This document shows positions 23,760 to 31,662 of a stretch of DNA of 33,585 nucleotides, piece after piece. A program made the translations under genes and the position numbers. The notes under the pieces were generated by a model. The model ran no database searches. It worked only from the letters and a program-made list of their open reading frames with translations, and was not told the DNA's origin. Origin of the DNA: Candidatus Segatella caccae (GTDB lineage Bacteria; Bacteroidota; Bacteroidia; Bacteroidales; Bacteroidaceae); assembly GCA_900556395.1 (NCBI GenBank), contig USOQ01000021.1, positions 1 to 33,585 on the forward strand, read 5' to 3'. The first letter of the stretch is position 1. Every line of letters begins with the position of its first letter.

Positions 23760-23791
23760 TTTGTGTATTTGCTATTTATTTTATAACTTTG
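23760..23791 (+). promoter_or_regulatory. Promoter of dnaA
   Basis: TTTG (23760-23763) and TAACTTTG (23784-23791) are 20 bases apart, a good Bacteroidota match. The leader to ATG 23859 would be about 60 nt. The -33 element begins right at the end of the mlaD-like gene. Confidence 0.65.
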
Positions 23792-23858
23792 CAGACAGGT
23801 TCGCTTTTTTTGAAGCTGCCTTAAAGTATCAATAAATAGTAAATACATCATATAGAGA

Positions 23859-25259
23859 ATGTTAGCAAGTCCTAAGCCACTCTGGGATAACTGTTTGGCA
23901 GTTATTCGGGATGCAGTGAAGCCCGACCAATATAAAACTTGGTTTGAGCCTATTGTCTTCGAGTCGTATAAGCCGGCTACGAAGACTTTGTTGCTTAGGG
24001 TGCCCAGTACCTTTTTCTATGAGTATTTGGAGGCTAACTATGTAGATTTGCTAAGCAAGGTGCTGCAGCGCAACTTTGGCGAAGGTGTACGGTTGGCTTA
24101 TCGAGTTGTAGCCGACCTGGAGCATAAGAAAACGATTGTTCTCGAGGCCGATCCTAATGATGTGGATGTTGCAGAACAGCGTCGTATTCAGGCAGAGCAG
24201 CCCCAAGCGCAGCCTCAAGATATTGATACGCAGCTTGACCCGAAACTCACATTCAACAATTATGTAGAGGGTGCCAGCAACAAGCTTCCTCGTTCTGTGG
24301 GTTACTCTATAGCAGAGCATCCCAATACCACTCAGTTTAATCCGATGTTTATCTACGGCCCATCGGGCAGTGGCAAGACTCATCTTGTCAATGCTATTGG
24401 CGTGTTGGCCAAGAAGACATATCCCAAGAAGCGAGTTCTCTATGTGAGTGCGCGCCTCTTCCAGAACCAGTACATTGAGGCGGTGCTGCATAACTCTACC
24501 AATGATTTTATCAACTTCTATCAGACGATAGATATGCTGATAGTGGATGATATTCAGGAGTGGGCTGGTAAGACTAAGACTCTCAACACCTTCTTTCATA
24601 TTTTTAATAGCCTTTTCCGCAACGGTAAACGCATCATCTTAGCGAGTGATCGTCCTCCGGTGGAACTGAAGGATATGCCCGACCGACTGCTTACCCGATT
24701 CTCGTGCGGACTGGTGGCAGAGTTGGAGAAGCCTAATGTGCAACTCTGTGTCGACATCTTAGAGAGTAAAATCCGTCGTGATGGATTGCAGATTCCTACA
24801 GATGTGATAGCTTTCATTGCTCAGACGTGTAATGGAAGTGTGCGCGATTTGGAGGGGGCTATCAATGGTTTATTGGCCTATAGCATCGTATACAATAGTA
24901 ATATTGATATCCGATTGGCAGAACGTGTCATTAAACGTGCTGTCAAGGTGGATGATCATCCACTCACCATTGACGATATTATAGAGAAAGTGTGTCATCA
25001 CTTCAATGTCACCCCTACTGCTGTCAATAGTAAGAGTAGAAAGCGCGAGTATGTGGTGGCTCGACAGGTAACGATGTTCTTGGCAGCTAAGCATACCAAG
25101 ATGCCTGCTTCAAGAATCGGTAAACTGGTAGGTAATCGTGACCATAGCACGGTAATCCATAGTTGCACGAAAGTTGAGCAACGCCTCAAGTTGGATGCCG
25201 ATTTCAGAGATGAATTGACAAGTATAGAAAACTCAATGAAGCTGAAAAACAACGTATAG
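23859..25259 (+). CDS. dnaA: Chromosomal replication initiator protein DnaA
   Basis: DnaA binds DnaA boxes at oriC and melts the origin. The 466-residue chain shows domain I (about 1-85, LWDNCLAVIRDAVKPDQYKTWFEPI) and a short Gln/Pro linker as domain II. The AAA+ domain has Walker A GPSGSGKTH at 167-175 and Walker B MLIVDDI at 226-232. The C-terminal helix-turn-helix domain IV carries the signature VGNRDHSTVIHSC at about 424-436. All key residues are present. Neighbours are a cell-wall amidase and an MCE protein upstream and a convergent thiamine operon downstream. Neither dnaN nor an evident cluster of DnaA boxes is nearby, so the origin is probably elsewhere. The gene has its own promoter. 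Confidence 0.98.
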   Translation: MLASPKPLWDNCLAVIRDAVKPDQYKTWFEPIVFESYKPATKTLLLRVPSTFFYEYLEANYVDLLSKVLQRNFGEGVRLAYRVVADLEHKKTIVLEADPNDVDVAEQRRIQAEQPQAQPQDIDTQLDPKLTFNNYVEGASNKLPRSVGYSIAEHPNTTQFNPMFIYGPSGSGKTHLVNAIGVLAKKTYPKKRVLYVSARLFQNQYIEAVLHNSTNDFINFYQTIDMLIVDDIQEWAGKTKTLNTFFHIFNSLFRNGKRIILASDRPPVELKDMPDRLLTRFSCGLVAELEKPNVQLCVDILESKIRRDGLQIPTDVIAFIAQTCNGSVRDLEGAINGLLAYSIVYNSNIDIRLAERVIKRAVKVDDHPLTIDDIIEKVCHHFNVTPTAVNSKSRKREYVVARQVTMFLAAKHTKMPASRIGKLVGNRDHSTVIHSCTKVEQRLKLDADFRDELTSIENSMKLKNNV

Positions 25260-25283
25260 TTAGTTTTTCAGCTTCAATGTTTT
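25234..25283 (+). terminator. dnaA terminator overlapping the stop codon
   Basis: The last codons of dnaA (25234-25250, with GAAGCTGAAAAAC) pair with 25263-25279 (GTTTTTCAGCTTC onward). This makes a 17-bp stem with one mismatch, with the TAG stop (25257-25259) in the loop. A short T-run follows. Confidence 0.7.
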
Positions 25284-25300
25284 ATAGAATAACCGTAATG

Positions 25301-25390
25301 TAAGTTAAGAAGTTATAGACGTTAGAGGATTAAAGTAGTCTTTTTTATTGTTGATTTTTCTCTAAAAAGGCAATTGACTTTAACTCCTAA
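25301..25390 (+). repeat. Dispersed palindromic intergenic repeat, copy D (diverged)
   Basis: The segment follows the same order as copies B and C: AAGAAGTTATAGAC, then a T-run, TTGTTGATTTTT, CTAAA, GCAATTGACTTTAACT and CTAAC. Many positions differ. Its inner stem is AGTC (25337-25340) with GACT (25376-25379), where B and C have AGCC with GGCT. It lies between the dnaA terminator and the convergent pnuC-family gene. Confidence 0.6.
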
Positions 25391-25438
25391 CGAGTGAGGA
25401 AAGTGATCATTCTTCTAACTTATTCTTTAATTTCCTTA

Positions 25439-26023
25439 TTATTTTATCATCTTCTTCCACTTGAAATAGCCTGCTACGGCAATGATGACATACAGTCCGT
25501 AGAGACCAGCCTTGAAGGGTATGCCTTTTACGATATACAGGTAGCAGCATACTACATCGACGATGATCCAGAAGAACCATTGCTCGATGTACTTGCGTGC
25601 CAAGGCCCACAGACCCACAAAGCTCAGGGCGTTGGTGAAACCGTCGAGAAGTGGAACCGTAGAATTAGTATAGGTCGCCAATATATAATAGGTGAGTCCC
25701 CATGCCACAAGGAAGAAGACGGTGGCAGGAAGATAGAGCGACTTGCGCATACGGGTAATCGGCAGCTCTTCCTCAGCCTTCTGGTTGTGCTTCTTGCCAA
25801 ACTTCCATACGGCATATCCGTAGACTGCAGCCACAGTATAGTAAGCAGCCATACCGGCATCGCCATACAGACCATGACTCCAATAGAGCCAGATGTCGAG
25901 GGCTGGCATCACAATGCCTACCAGCCAGAGATAAATGCTGGCACGGTACTCCAACAGGATGTAAGCCAGTCCGAGTACCGTGGTGAAGATGTCTAAACCA
26001 TGTGATGTGATGAAATCCATCAT
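25439..26023 (-). CDS. pnuC: PnuC-family vitamin permease, probably thiamine transporter (PnuT)
   Basis: The 194-residue integral membrane protein has about seven hydrophobic helices and the PnuC-family pattern: an N-terminal ILLEYRASIYLWLVGIV region, the middle WGLTYYILATYT, and a C-terminal segment WFFWIIVDVVCCYLYIVKGIPFKAGLYGLYVIIAVAGYFKWKK. PnuC proteins are facilitators for nicotinamide riboside. The related PnuT proteins move thiamine and in Bacteroidota are typically found behind THI elements with a TonB receptor. Here the gene lies 25 bases after a TonB receptor gene in a transcript headed by a TPP riboswitch, so thiamine is the likely substrate. The start is the ATG at 26023, or the next codon at 26020. 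Confidence 0.88.
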   Translation of the reverse strand: MMDFITSHGLDIFTTVLGLAYILLEYRASIYLWLVGIVMPALDIWLYWSHGLYGDAGMAAYYTVAAVYGYAVWKFGKKHNQKAEEELPITRMRKSLYLPATVFFLVAWGLTYYILATYTNSTVPLLDGFTNALSFVGLWALARKYIEQWFFWIIVDVVCCYLYIVKGIPFKAGLYGLYVIIAVAGYFKWKKMIK

Positions 26024-26048
26024 GATGTTTTAGTCGTTTTGTCGATGA

Positions 26049-28362
26049 TTAGAAATTGATAGAGAGATGAGCCATGCAGTTGAATGGTGCTGATGGAGCA
26101 AAACCAGCTGAACCATAGTCACGGCTACCCCATAAGTTGGCAGCAATTACCTTGCCGTCTACCATGCGATATGTTGGTGCTGCCCAACCATTGTTGTCGT
26201 ACTTCGCATCGAAGATGTTGTAGAGGGTCACACCGATGGTGGCGTCCTTCATGCCAATCTTCTTCAAAGAGAAGTGGTAGCTCAGGTCAATGTTGGTGGT
26301 GAAGTGCTTCTTCAATAACAGGGTCTCGTAGCAAGTGTTGCCTTTTGCCTCGTAGGTGTCAGGGTCTACATTGTCGTTGCACTCCATGGTCTTGAAACCT
26401 GTGTTGGTTAAGTACTGGTCGCTGACGTACTGGCTCTGGATGGCAGCCTTGAAACCTGCATACTGGAAGGTGAGGATGTTGTTGAAGATGAAGTCAGGAG
26501 AGAAACTCAGTGGTGTCTCGCCTAAGTTGACGTTGGTCTCACCATCTTCCAATGTTACCATCATGTCCTTAGCACGGTTCTTTGACCATGTGGCATTGGC
26601 ATCCCACTGGAACCAGCTTACTGGCTTCCAAGCTGCTTCCAACTCTATACCCATACGGTAAGTCTTGTCGAAGTTGCGTGTTACAGCTTCGCCGATGCTG
26701 TTGAGCTCGCCTGTCAGGACAAACTGGTTCTTGTAGTTCATATAGTAGAAGTTGGCACCAGCAGAGAATTTGCTGCTCTGATACTTGTAACCCAACTCCA
26801 AATCGTTGAGACGCTCGGCCTTAGGCTTCTCTGAACCAGAATTCCAGGCCTCGTAGTTGTTTCTTACAGGTTCCTTGTGTGCGATGGCATAAGAGATGTA
26901 CACCTTGTTATTGGTATTGATCTCGTAGTTGAAACCGAACTTAGGATTGAAGAAATCATATTTCTCGTTAATAATATAGTCGCCAGTGAAGCTGTTGCCA
27001 ATGAACCAGTCGCTTGGATCTTGCATCTTCACATTAACATGGCGATACTGCAAGTCGAGGAAGGCGCTGAGACCCTTGACGAACTCATAGCTCGCCTTGC
27101 CATAGATGTTGAAGTCGTTCTTCTTGGCATTGTTGCGGTAGTACTCAAAGTTATTGTCGCGAGCGATGTCACCGTTTACCTTGTGCCAAAGCACATTTCC
27201 CCAGTGGTCACCATCATATTTGTTCCAACCACCACCAATGTTTGCTGTGAGATTCTTTTGGTTGTCGTAGTTGACGGAAGCGATTGCGCCATAGAAGTCG
27301 TTGCCCATCTGCTTGCGGCGGATGAGATCATTCTTCAGCTTGGTCGTGTTCAGACCATACTCGGCATAGTCTTTATGGCACTTATACTCTTCGTAGTAAC
27401 CATCGCCACGGGTATAGTGGAGCGCAGCATTGAGGTTCCAAAGATTGGTGAGGCGCTGGTTCCAAATCAACTGATAGTTCTGAGAGTGATAGTTATCAGT
27501 TTGGTTGTCATAGTAGGCGCGGTTGCCGTTTACGTCCTTGTATTCACCGCATGAGTTGTAGCGACGACCATAAAGGCTCTGCTCATACTTGGATGTGTAG
27601 TTCCATGCGTGGTAAGTTTCTTCCTGGCCGTTGAAGGTAATGAATTTTACCATAGTGTTGTCGCTGAAGTAGGCCAGCCTGGAGGAAGTAGCTGTTGAGC
27701 TTGGCTGAAGCACGGTCGAGATAACCCTTGCTGCCGATGTTGGACAGTCGTCCCTGTAAACCCCAGTGGCCGTTGATAAGACCTGTGCTGAAGCGAACAG
27801 TCTCCTTGTGAGAGTAATAGCTGCCGCCTGATACGTCAAGACCAACGTATGGCTTGGCACCAATATTGTCTGTCAGCATGTTGACAGTAGCTCCGAAGGC
27901 ACCAGCACCATTGGTAGAGGTTCCCACACCACGCTGAATCTGTATGCTCTGTGTACTGGAAGCGAAATCGCTGAAGTTGACCCAGAAGAGTGAACTGCTC
28001 TCGGCGTCATTCATAGGGATGCCGTTGGCTGTGATGTTAACGCGGCTTGGGTCTGTACCACGTACTCGCAGTGTGGTATAGCCGATACCGTTACCAGCAT
28101 CTGAGGTAAGGGTGATAGATGGTGTGAGTGCCAACAGGTAAGGAATGTCCTTGCCATAGTTGACAGCCTGAATGTCTTTCTTGTTGACATTGGTGAAAGC
28201 CAAAGGTGCATTCTTGCTTGCACGTGTAGAGATTACCTGAACCTCCTGTAGCTGTCTTGCTTTCAGTGTGTCGATGCGTTCTCCTGTTTTGTTTTTAGCA
28301 GCATGGGCTGTAGTCGCTACGCCTAAAACAAGGGCTGCCAAAAGTAACAAATCTTTTTTCAT
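26049..28362 (-). pseudogene. TonB-dependent receptor for thiamine, split by a one-base frameshift
   Basis: Two adjoining frames make up one receptor. The N-terminal frame (28362-27583) has a signal peptide (MKKDLLLLAALVLGVATTAHA) and a plug domain with RVRGTDPSRVNITANGIPMND. It then runs out of frame after SAKLNSYFLQAG. The other frame resumes with YFSDNTMVKFITFNGQEE and continues as a beta-barrel to the C-terminal aromatic end HLSINF. One extra base in the minus-strand GGCC (plus 27672-27675) accounts for the shift. Removing it gives about 770 residues, normal for the family. No carboxypeptidase-like N-terminal domain is present. A TPP riboswitch upstream and a PnuC/PnuT permease downstream indicate outer-membrane thiamine uptake. 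It may be a real pseudogene, a phase-variable allele or a sequencing error. Confidence 0.88.
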
Positions 28363-28454
28363 TTCCTTTTATTATATATGATGTATATGATAAAAAGAGG
28401 TGCGATGACAGAATACAAACAATCCTCAAGGTCTTTTCCTTTGGTTGGTTTGTC

Positions 28455-28540
28455 TCATTTTCCCTACGCCAGCATTACCTGGACAGGTTCGATGGGTCTG
28501 ATCTCAGCATCCGCAATGGCGGTAGCACCCCTTAGTTAGC
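28455..28540 (-). promoter_or_regulatory. TPP riboswitch (THI element)
   Basis: Read on the minus strand, the conserved THI words appear in order: CTAAGGGGTGCT, GATGCTGAGATCAGACCC, GAACCTGTCCAGGTAATGC and GGCGTAGGGAA. The pyrimidine-sensing CUGAGA and the pyrophosphate-helix elements are intact. The aptamer lies about 95 bases upstream of the TonB receptor gene. Thiamine pyrophosphate would repress the receptor and the PnuC-family gene. No clear intrinsic terminator was seen after the aptamer, so control may be at translation. Confidence 0.95.
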
Positions 28541-28551
28541 ATTTTGCTAAC
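28535..28551 (-). other. Hairpin at the 5' end of the riboswitch transcript
   Basis: GTTAGCAAAATGCTAAC is a perfect 7-bp stem with a 3-nt loop, directly before the aptamer and close to the predicted transcription start. It may protect the 5' end of the RNA. Confidence 0.55.
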
Positions 28552-28557
28552 CGGGTG

Positions 28558-28588
28558 CAAAGTTACAACAAAAGGTATATATAGCAAA
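28558..28588 (-). promoter_or_regulatory. Promoter of the thiamine uptake operon
   Basis: On the minus strand, TTTG (28588-28585) and TAACTTTG (28565-28558) are 19 bases apart, an excellent Bacteroidota match. The start of transcription would be near 28551. Confidence 0.75.
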
Positions 28589-28644
28589 ATAAATCGAATG
28601 AATATTTTGTTTTTGTTTCAGAATGATGGTTTTATTATACTGCT

Positions 28645-28810
28645 GAAGTTTCGTATGTACGGAAGTTATAGTAGTTAAAGAAGTTATCACTCCATTCATT
28701 CGTTAGAAGTTATAGCCAATAGCCTTTTTTTTGTTGTATTTTTAGCTATAAAGCATATGGCTTTAACTTCTCTAACTTCTTTAACTTCCCCATTTGTGAA
28801 AGTTGAGTTA
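28645..28810 (+). repeat. Dispersed palindromic intergenic repeat, copy C (full length)
   Basis: This 166-bp element matches 10448-10623 throughout, with a few indels. The left arm is GAAGTTTCGTATGTACGG plus GAAGTTA units, the centre has a T8 run and TAGCTATAAAGCATATGGCT, and the right arm has TAACTTC units and CATTTGTGAAAGTTGAG. Over a 26-base core the arms are reverse complements at 23 positions. The inner stem is AGCC (28721-28724) with GGCT (28759-28762). It lies between the divergent thiamine and SusC/D operons. Confidence 0.85.
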
Positions 28811-28897
28811 TACAGGAAATGAGGTGTGTAGATGATGTTTAAGAAAAAAAAGTAGAATGTTTTTTATAGAATTATCATGTAGTTCCCATTTTTTTTA

Positions 28898-28905
28898 TAT
28901 TTTTG
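28898..28905 (+). promoter_or_regulatory. -7 box of the susC/susD operon
   Basis: TATTTTTG matches TAnnTTTG and is followed by CAG. It lies 42 bases before the chosen ATG at 28948 and overlaps an alternative in-frame ATG at 28903, which is therefore unlikely to be used. No -33 TTTG was seen at normal spacing. Confidence 0.5.
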
Positions 28906-28947
28906 CAGTATACACATAACCTGAACAAAAATTACACTTTAATAAAT

Positions 28948-31647
28948 ATGGAGCATCAGAGGAAAAAGATATGTAGTATGATTTGTGTTCTTGTACTGTC
29001 GACACCTATGGCAGTCAAGGCTCAGAGCGAACAGTCTTTTATGTTGGACACATTGCGACTGTCTGTACCATTAAACGTTGTTGAGCCAGAATTACTCAAG
29101 AAGGGTTTTGTCACTAATGCACTTGATGTTTTGAGTGGACAGGCTGTGGGTGTGAATGTCACCAGTAATGGTCTCGACCGTATGGCCATGCTCAACTCAG
29201 TGCGTGTTCGTGGCACTACATCTATCATGGGTGGCAACGACCCACTGGTAATCATCGATGGAGTGACGTCGGATGTGGCTACGCTTGCTACCATATACCC
29301 TGCAGATATTGAGAGCTTTACGGTATTGAAGAATGCCAGCGAAACTGCTCTTTATGGTTCGCGTGGTGCTTCGGGTGTCATACAGGTAAAGACCAAGAAA
29401 GGTACGGGTAGGGGATTTCAGATTTCTTACGAGGGAAATTATGGACTTGAGGCCATGTGTAAGAGTATGGAGATGCTCAATGCTGCAGAATACATAGCCG
29501 TTGCAAAAAAGTTAGGAGTGGAATATAATGACAAAGGCTATAATACCGATTTCCGTAAGGCGATTACCCGTACAGGACAGGTGCAAAACCATTACTTGGC
29601 GTTCAGTGGTGGAACTCCGCAAAGCAATTATCGAGCTTCTTTTGGTTATATAGATCACAATACCATCATTCGAAGCAAGGGTTATCGCAACTTGGTGGCT
29701 AAGATAGATGTGACACAGAAAGCTTTCGGCAACAGGCTGACAGGCGATTTTGGTGTGTTTGGTTCTTCGTACAAGAATAATGACATCTTTGACACTCAAA
29801 TGCTCTTCTATTCGGCAGATGCCATGAATCCCACCTTTCCCTATGATAGAGAGAATGGTAGTTGGGTAAAGAATGGGGCGGCTTCGCAAATCAATCCTCC
29901 TGGAGCTTTGTTGGCTGAGCGAAATGACACCAAGAACATGAACTTTAATGCTCATTTGAAACTAATCTATGCCATCTCGAAAGACTTGAGCATCTCCGGT
30001 TTTGGAGCTTACAGCTATGCTTCGAACGAGAACGACCAGTTCTGTCCCACCTGGGTGTGGGCGCAGGGCAATCTGTATCGGGGCGAGTTCAAGAGTGAGG
30101 ATTGGCTTGCTAATATGCTGGTAAACTATCAGCATGCCTGGGGAATACATGACCTGAAGGCTATGGCGGGTGCTGAATATCAGAAAGATGTGCGCTCTGG
30201 ATTCTGGACTTCTGCCAAGGGCTTTACCAACAATGATATGGGCTATCATAACATAGGTGCTGCAGCTTCACGACCTTTTGGGGGTACCGATAGTAACTAT
30301 GAAGACCCTGCGCTGGCTTCTGTAATGGCAGGAGCTGACTATACGTTATTGAAAAGATATACATTATCGGTGTCGGTTCGCGGCGATGGATCCTCGATGG
30401 TAGGCAATGCACATACCTGGGGCTTTTTTCCATCGTTGTCGATGTCGTGGGACATGAAACGCGAGAAGTGGTTGCGCCCTATCCAAGATATCACGATGCT
30501 GAAACTCCGTATGGGGTATGGACGTTCGGGCAATCTTGGAGGAATTTCTTCTTATACCACAATGAATATGGTGCGGCAGAATGGTGTCGTATCAGTTAAC
30601 AGTTCGCCTACGGTGACAATGGGCATGATAAGAAACAACAATCCTGACCTCAAATGGGAGACTCGTTCCACCTGGAACTTGGGTGCTGACTTGGGATTAT
30701 GGAACAATCGCCTGGTTATGACTGCCGAATATTATTACTCCAAGACGACCGATATGCTTTATGCCTATGATGTGCCTGTTCCGCCTTTCGCATACGATAA
30801 ACTGCTGGCGAATATAGGCTCGATGAGCAACCAAGGTCTTGAAATCGGCTTCTCTGTTACTCCTGTTCAGAAGAAGGATATGGAGTTGAATATCAATATG
30901 AACCTGTCGTGGCAGAAAAACAAACTCTTGTCGCTCAGTGGAGAGTGTGAAGGCATGCAGATGTCGGCAGCCGATGTGACGGCGATGGGAGGCCTGTCGG
31001 GAGCCGGTCAGCATGGAGGTTACAACAATGTGGTCTATCAGATTGTAGGAAAGCCGTTAGGAGTCTTCTATCTGCCTCATTGCAAGGGCTTGGTAGACGA
31101 TGGTAATGGCCATTATCGATATGACATTGAAGACATAGACGGAAATGGTACGGTAGACTTGAGTGATGGCGGCGACCGATATGTGGCAGGCCAGGCTACT
31201 CCTAAGGTCACACTTGGCTCGAACGTCAGTTTCAGATATCGCGACTGGTATCTCTCCCTGCAGATGAATGGTGCTTTCGGACATAAGATATTCAACGGCA
31301 CGGGATTGGCTTACACCAATATGTCGAGTTTCCCCGACTATAATGTGTTGAAGGGCGCTCCCGAGAAAAATATCGTAGACCAGAATGTCTCTGACTATTG
31401 GTTGGAAAATGGCGATTATCTGAATATCGAATATCTCACTGTGGGATATGATGTGCCTATAAAAAAAGGAATCGTGAAGTCGTTACGCTTTTCGCTAAGT
31501 GTCAATAACCTTGCTACGATTACAGGTTACAGTGGATTGACACCGATGATCAATAGTTATGTGGTCAACAGTACGATGGGTATTGATGATAAGAGAACTT
31601 ATCCCGTTTATCGCACTTACTCCATGGGTTTGAGTATTCAATTCTAA
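28948..31647 (+). CDS. SusC/RagA-type TonB-dependent outer-membrane receptor
   Basis: The roughly 899-residue protein is the receptor half of a SusC/SusD glycan or peptide uptake pair. It has a signal peptide (MEHQRKKICSMICVLVLSTPMAVKA). A plug domain follows almost at once (ALDVLSGQAVGVNV, SVRVRGTTSIMGGNDPLVIIDGV, ASETALYGSRGASGVIQVKTKKG), and then a long beta-barrel ending in the aromatic YRTYSMGLSIQF. The usual N-terminal carboxypeptidase-regulatory-like domain is absent, so it is shorter than the common 1000-residue SusC. The start at 28948 is chosen because the earlier ATG lies in the -7 box. The susD gene follows after 15 bases. The ligand cannot be told, as no glycoside hydrolase or sensor gene lies in the window. 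Confidence 0.93.
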   Translation: MEHQRKKICSMICVLVLSTPMAVKAQSEQSFMLDTLRLSVPLNVVEPELLKKGFVTNALDVLSGQAVGVNVTSNGLDRMAMLNSVRVRGTTSIMGGNDPLVIIDGVTSDVATLATIYPADIESFTVLKNASETALYGSRGASGVIQVKTKKGTGRGFQISYEGNYGLEAMCKSMEMLNAAEYIAVAKKLGVEYNDKGYNTDFRKAITRTGQVQNHYLAFSGGTPQSNYRASFGYIDHNTIIRSKGYRNLVAKIDVTQKAFGNRLTGDFGVFGSSYKNNDIFDTQMLFYSADAMNPTFPYDRENGSWVKNGAASQINPPGALLAERNDTKNMNFNAHLKLIYAISKDLSISGFGAYSYASNENDQFCPTWVWAQGNLYRGEFKSEDWLANMLVNYQHAWGIHDLKAMAGAEYQKDVRSGFWTSAKGFTNNDMGYHNIGAAASRPFGGTDSNYEDPALASVMAGADYTLLKRYTLSVSVRGDGSSMVGNAHTWGFFPSLSMSWDMKREKWLRPIQDITMLKLRMGYGRSGNLGGISSYTTMNMVRQNGVVSVNSSPTVTMGMIRNNNPDLKWETRSTWNLGADLGLWNNRLVMTAEYYYSKTTDMLYAYDVPVPPFAYDKLLANIGSMSNQGLEIGFSVTPVQKKDMELNINMNLSWQKNKLLSLSGECEGMQMSAADVTAMGGLSGAGQHGGYNNVVYQIVGKPLGVFYLPHCKGLVDDGNGHYRYDIEDIDGNGTVDLSDGGDRYVAGQATPKVTLGSNVSFRYRDWYLSLQMNGAFGHKIFNGTGLAYTNMSSFPDYNVLKGAPEKNIVDQNVSDYWLENGDYLNIEYLTVGYDVPIKKGIVKSLRFSLSVNNLATITGYSGLTPMINSYVVNSTMGIDDKRTYPVYRTYSMGLSIQF

Positions 31648-31662
31648 AAACACCTTACAGAT

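Noticed and set aside
23757..25440. Replication origin near dnaA
   Set aside because: No cluster of TTATCCACA-like boxes was seen on either side of dnaA, and dnaN is absent, so there is no support for oriC here.
26877..27554. 225-residue plus-strand frame opposite the TonB receptor
   Set aside because: It is a low-complexity Val/Ile-rich shadow of the receptor barrel.
27583..27675. Programmed ribosomal frameshift in the TonB receptor
   Set aside because: There is no slippery heptamer or evident downstream pseudoknot at the shift; a simple one-base insertion explains the break.
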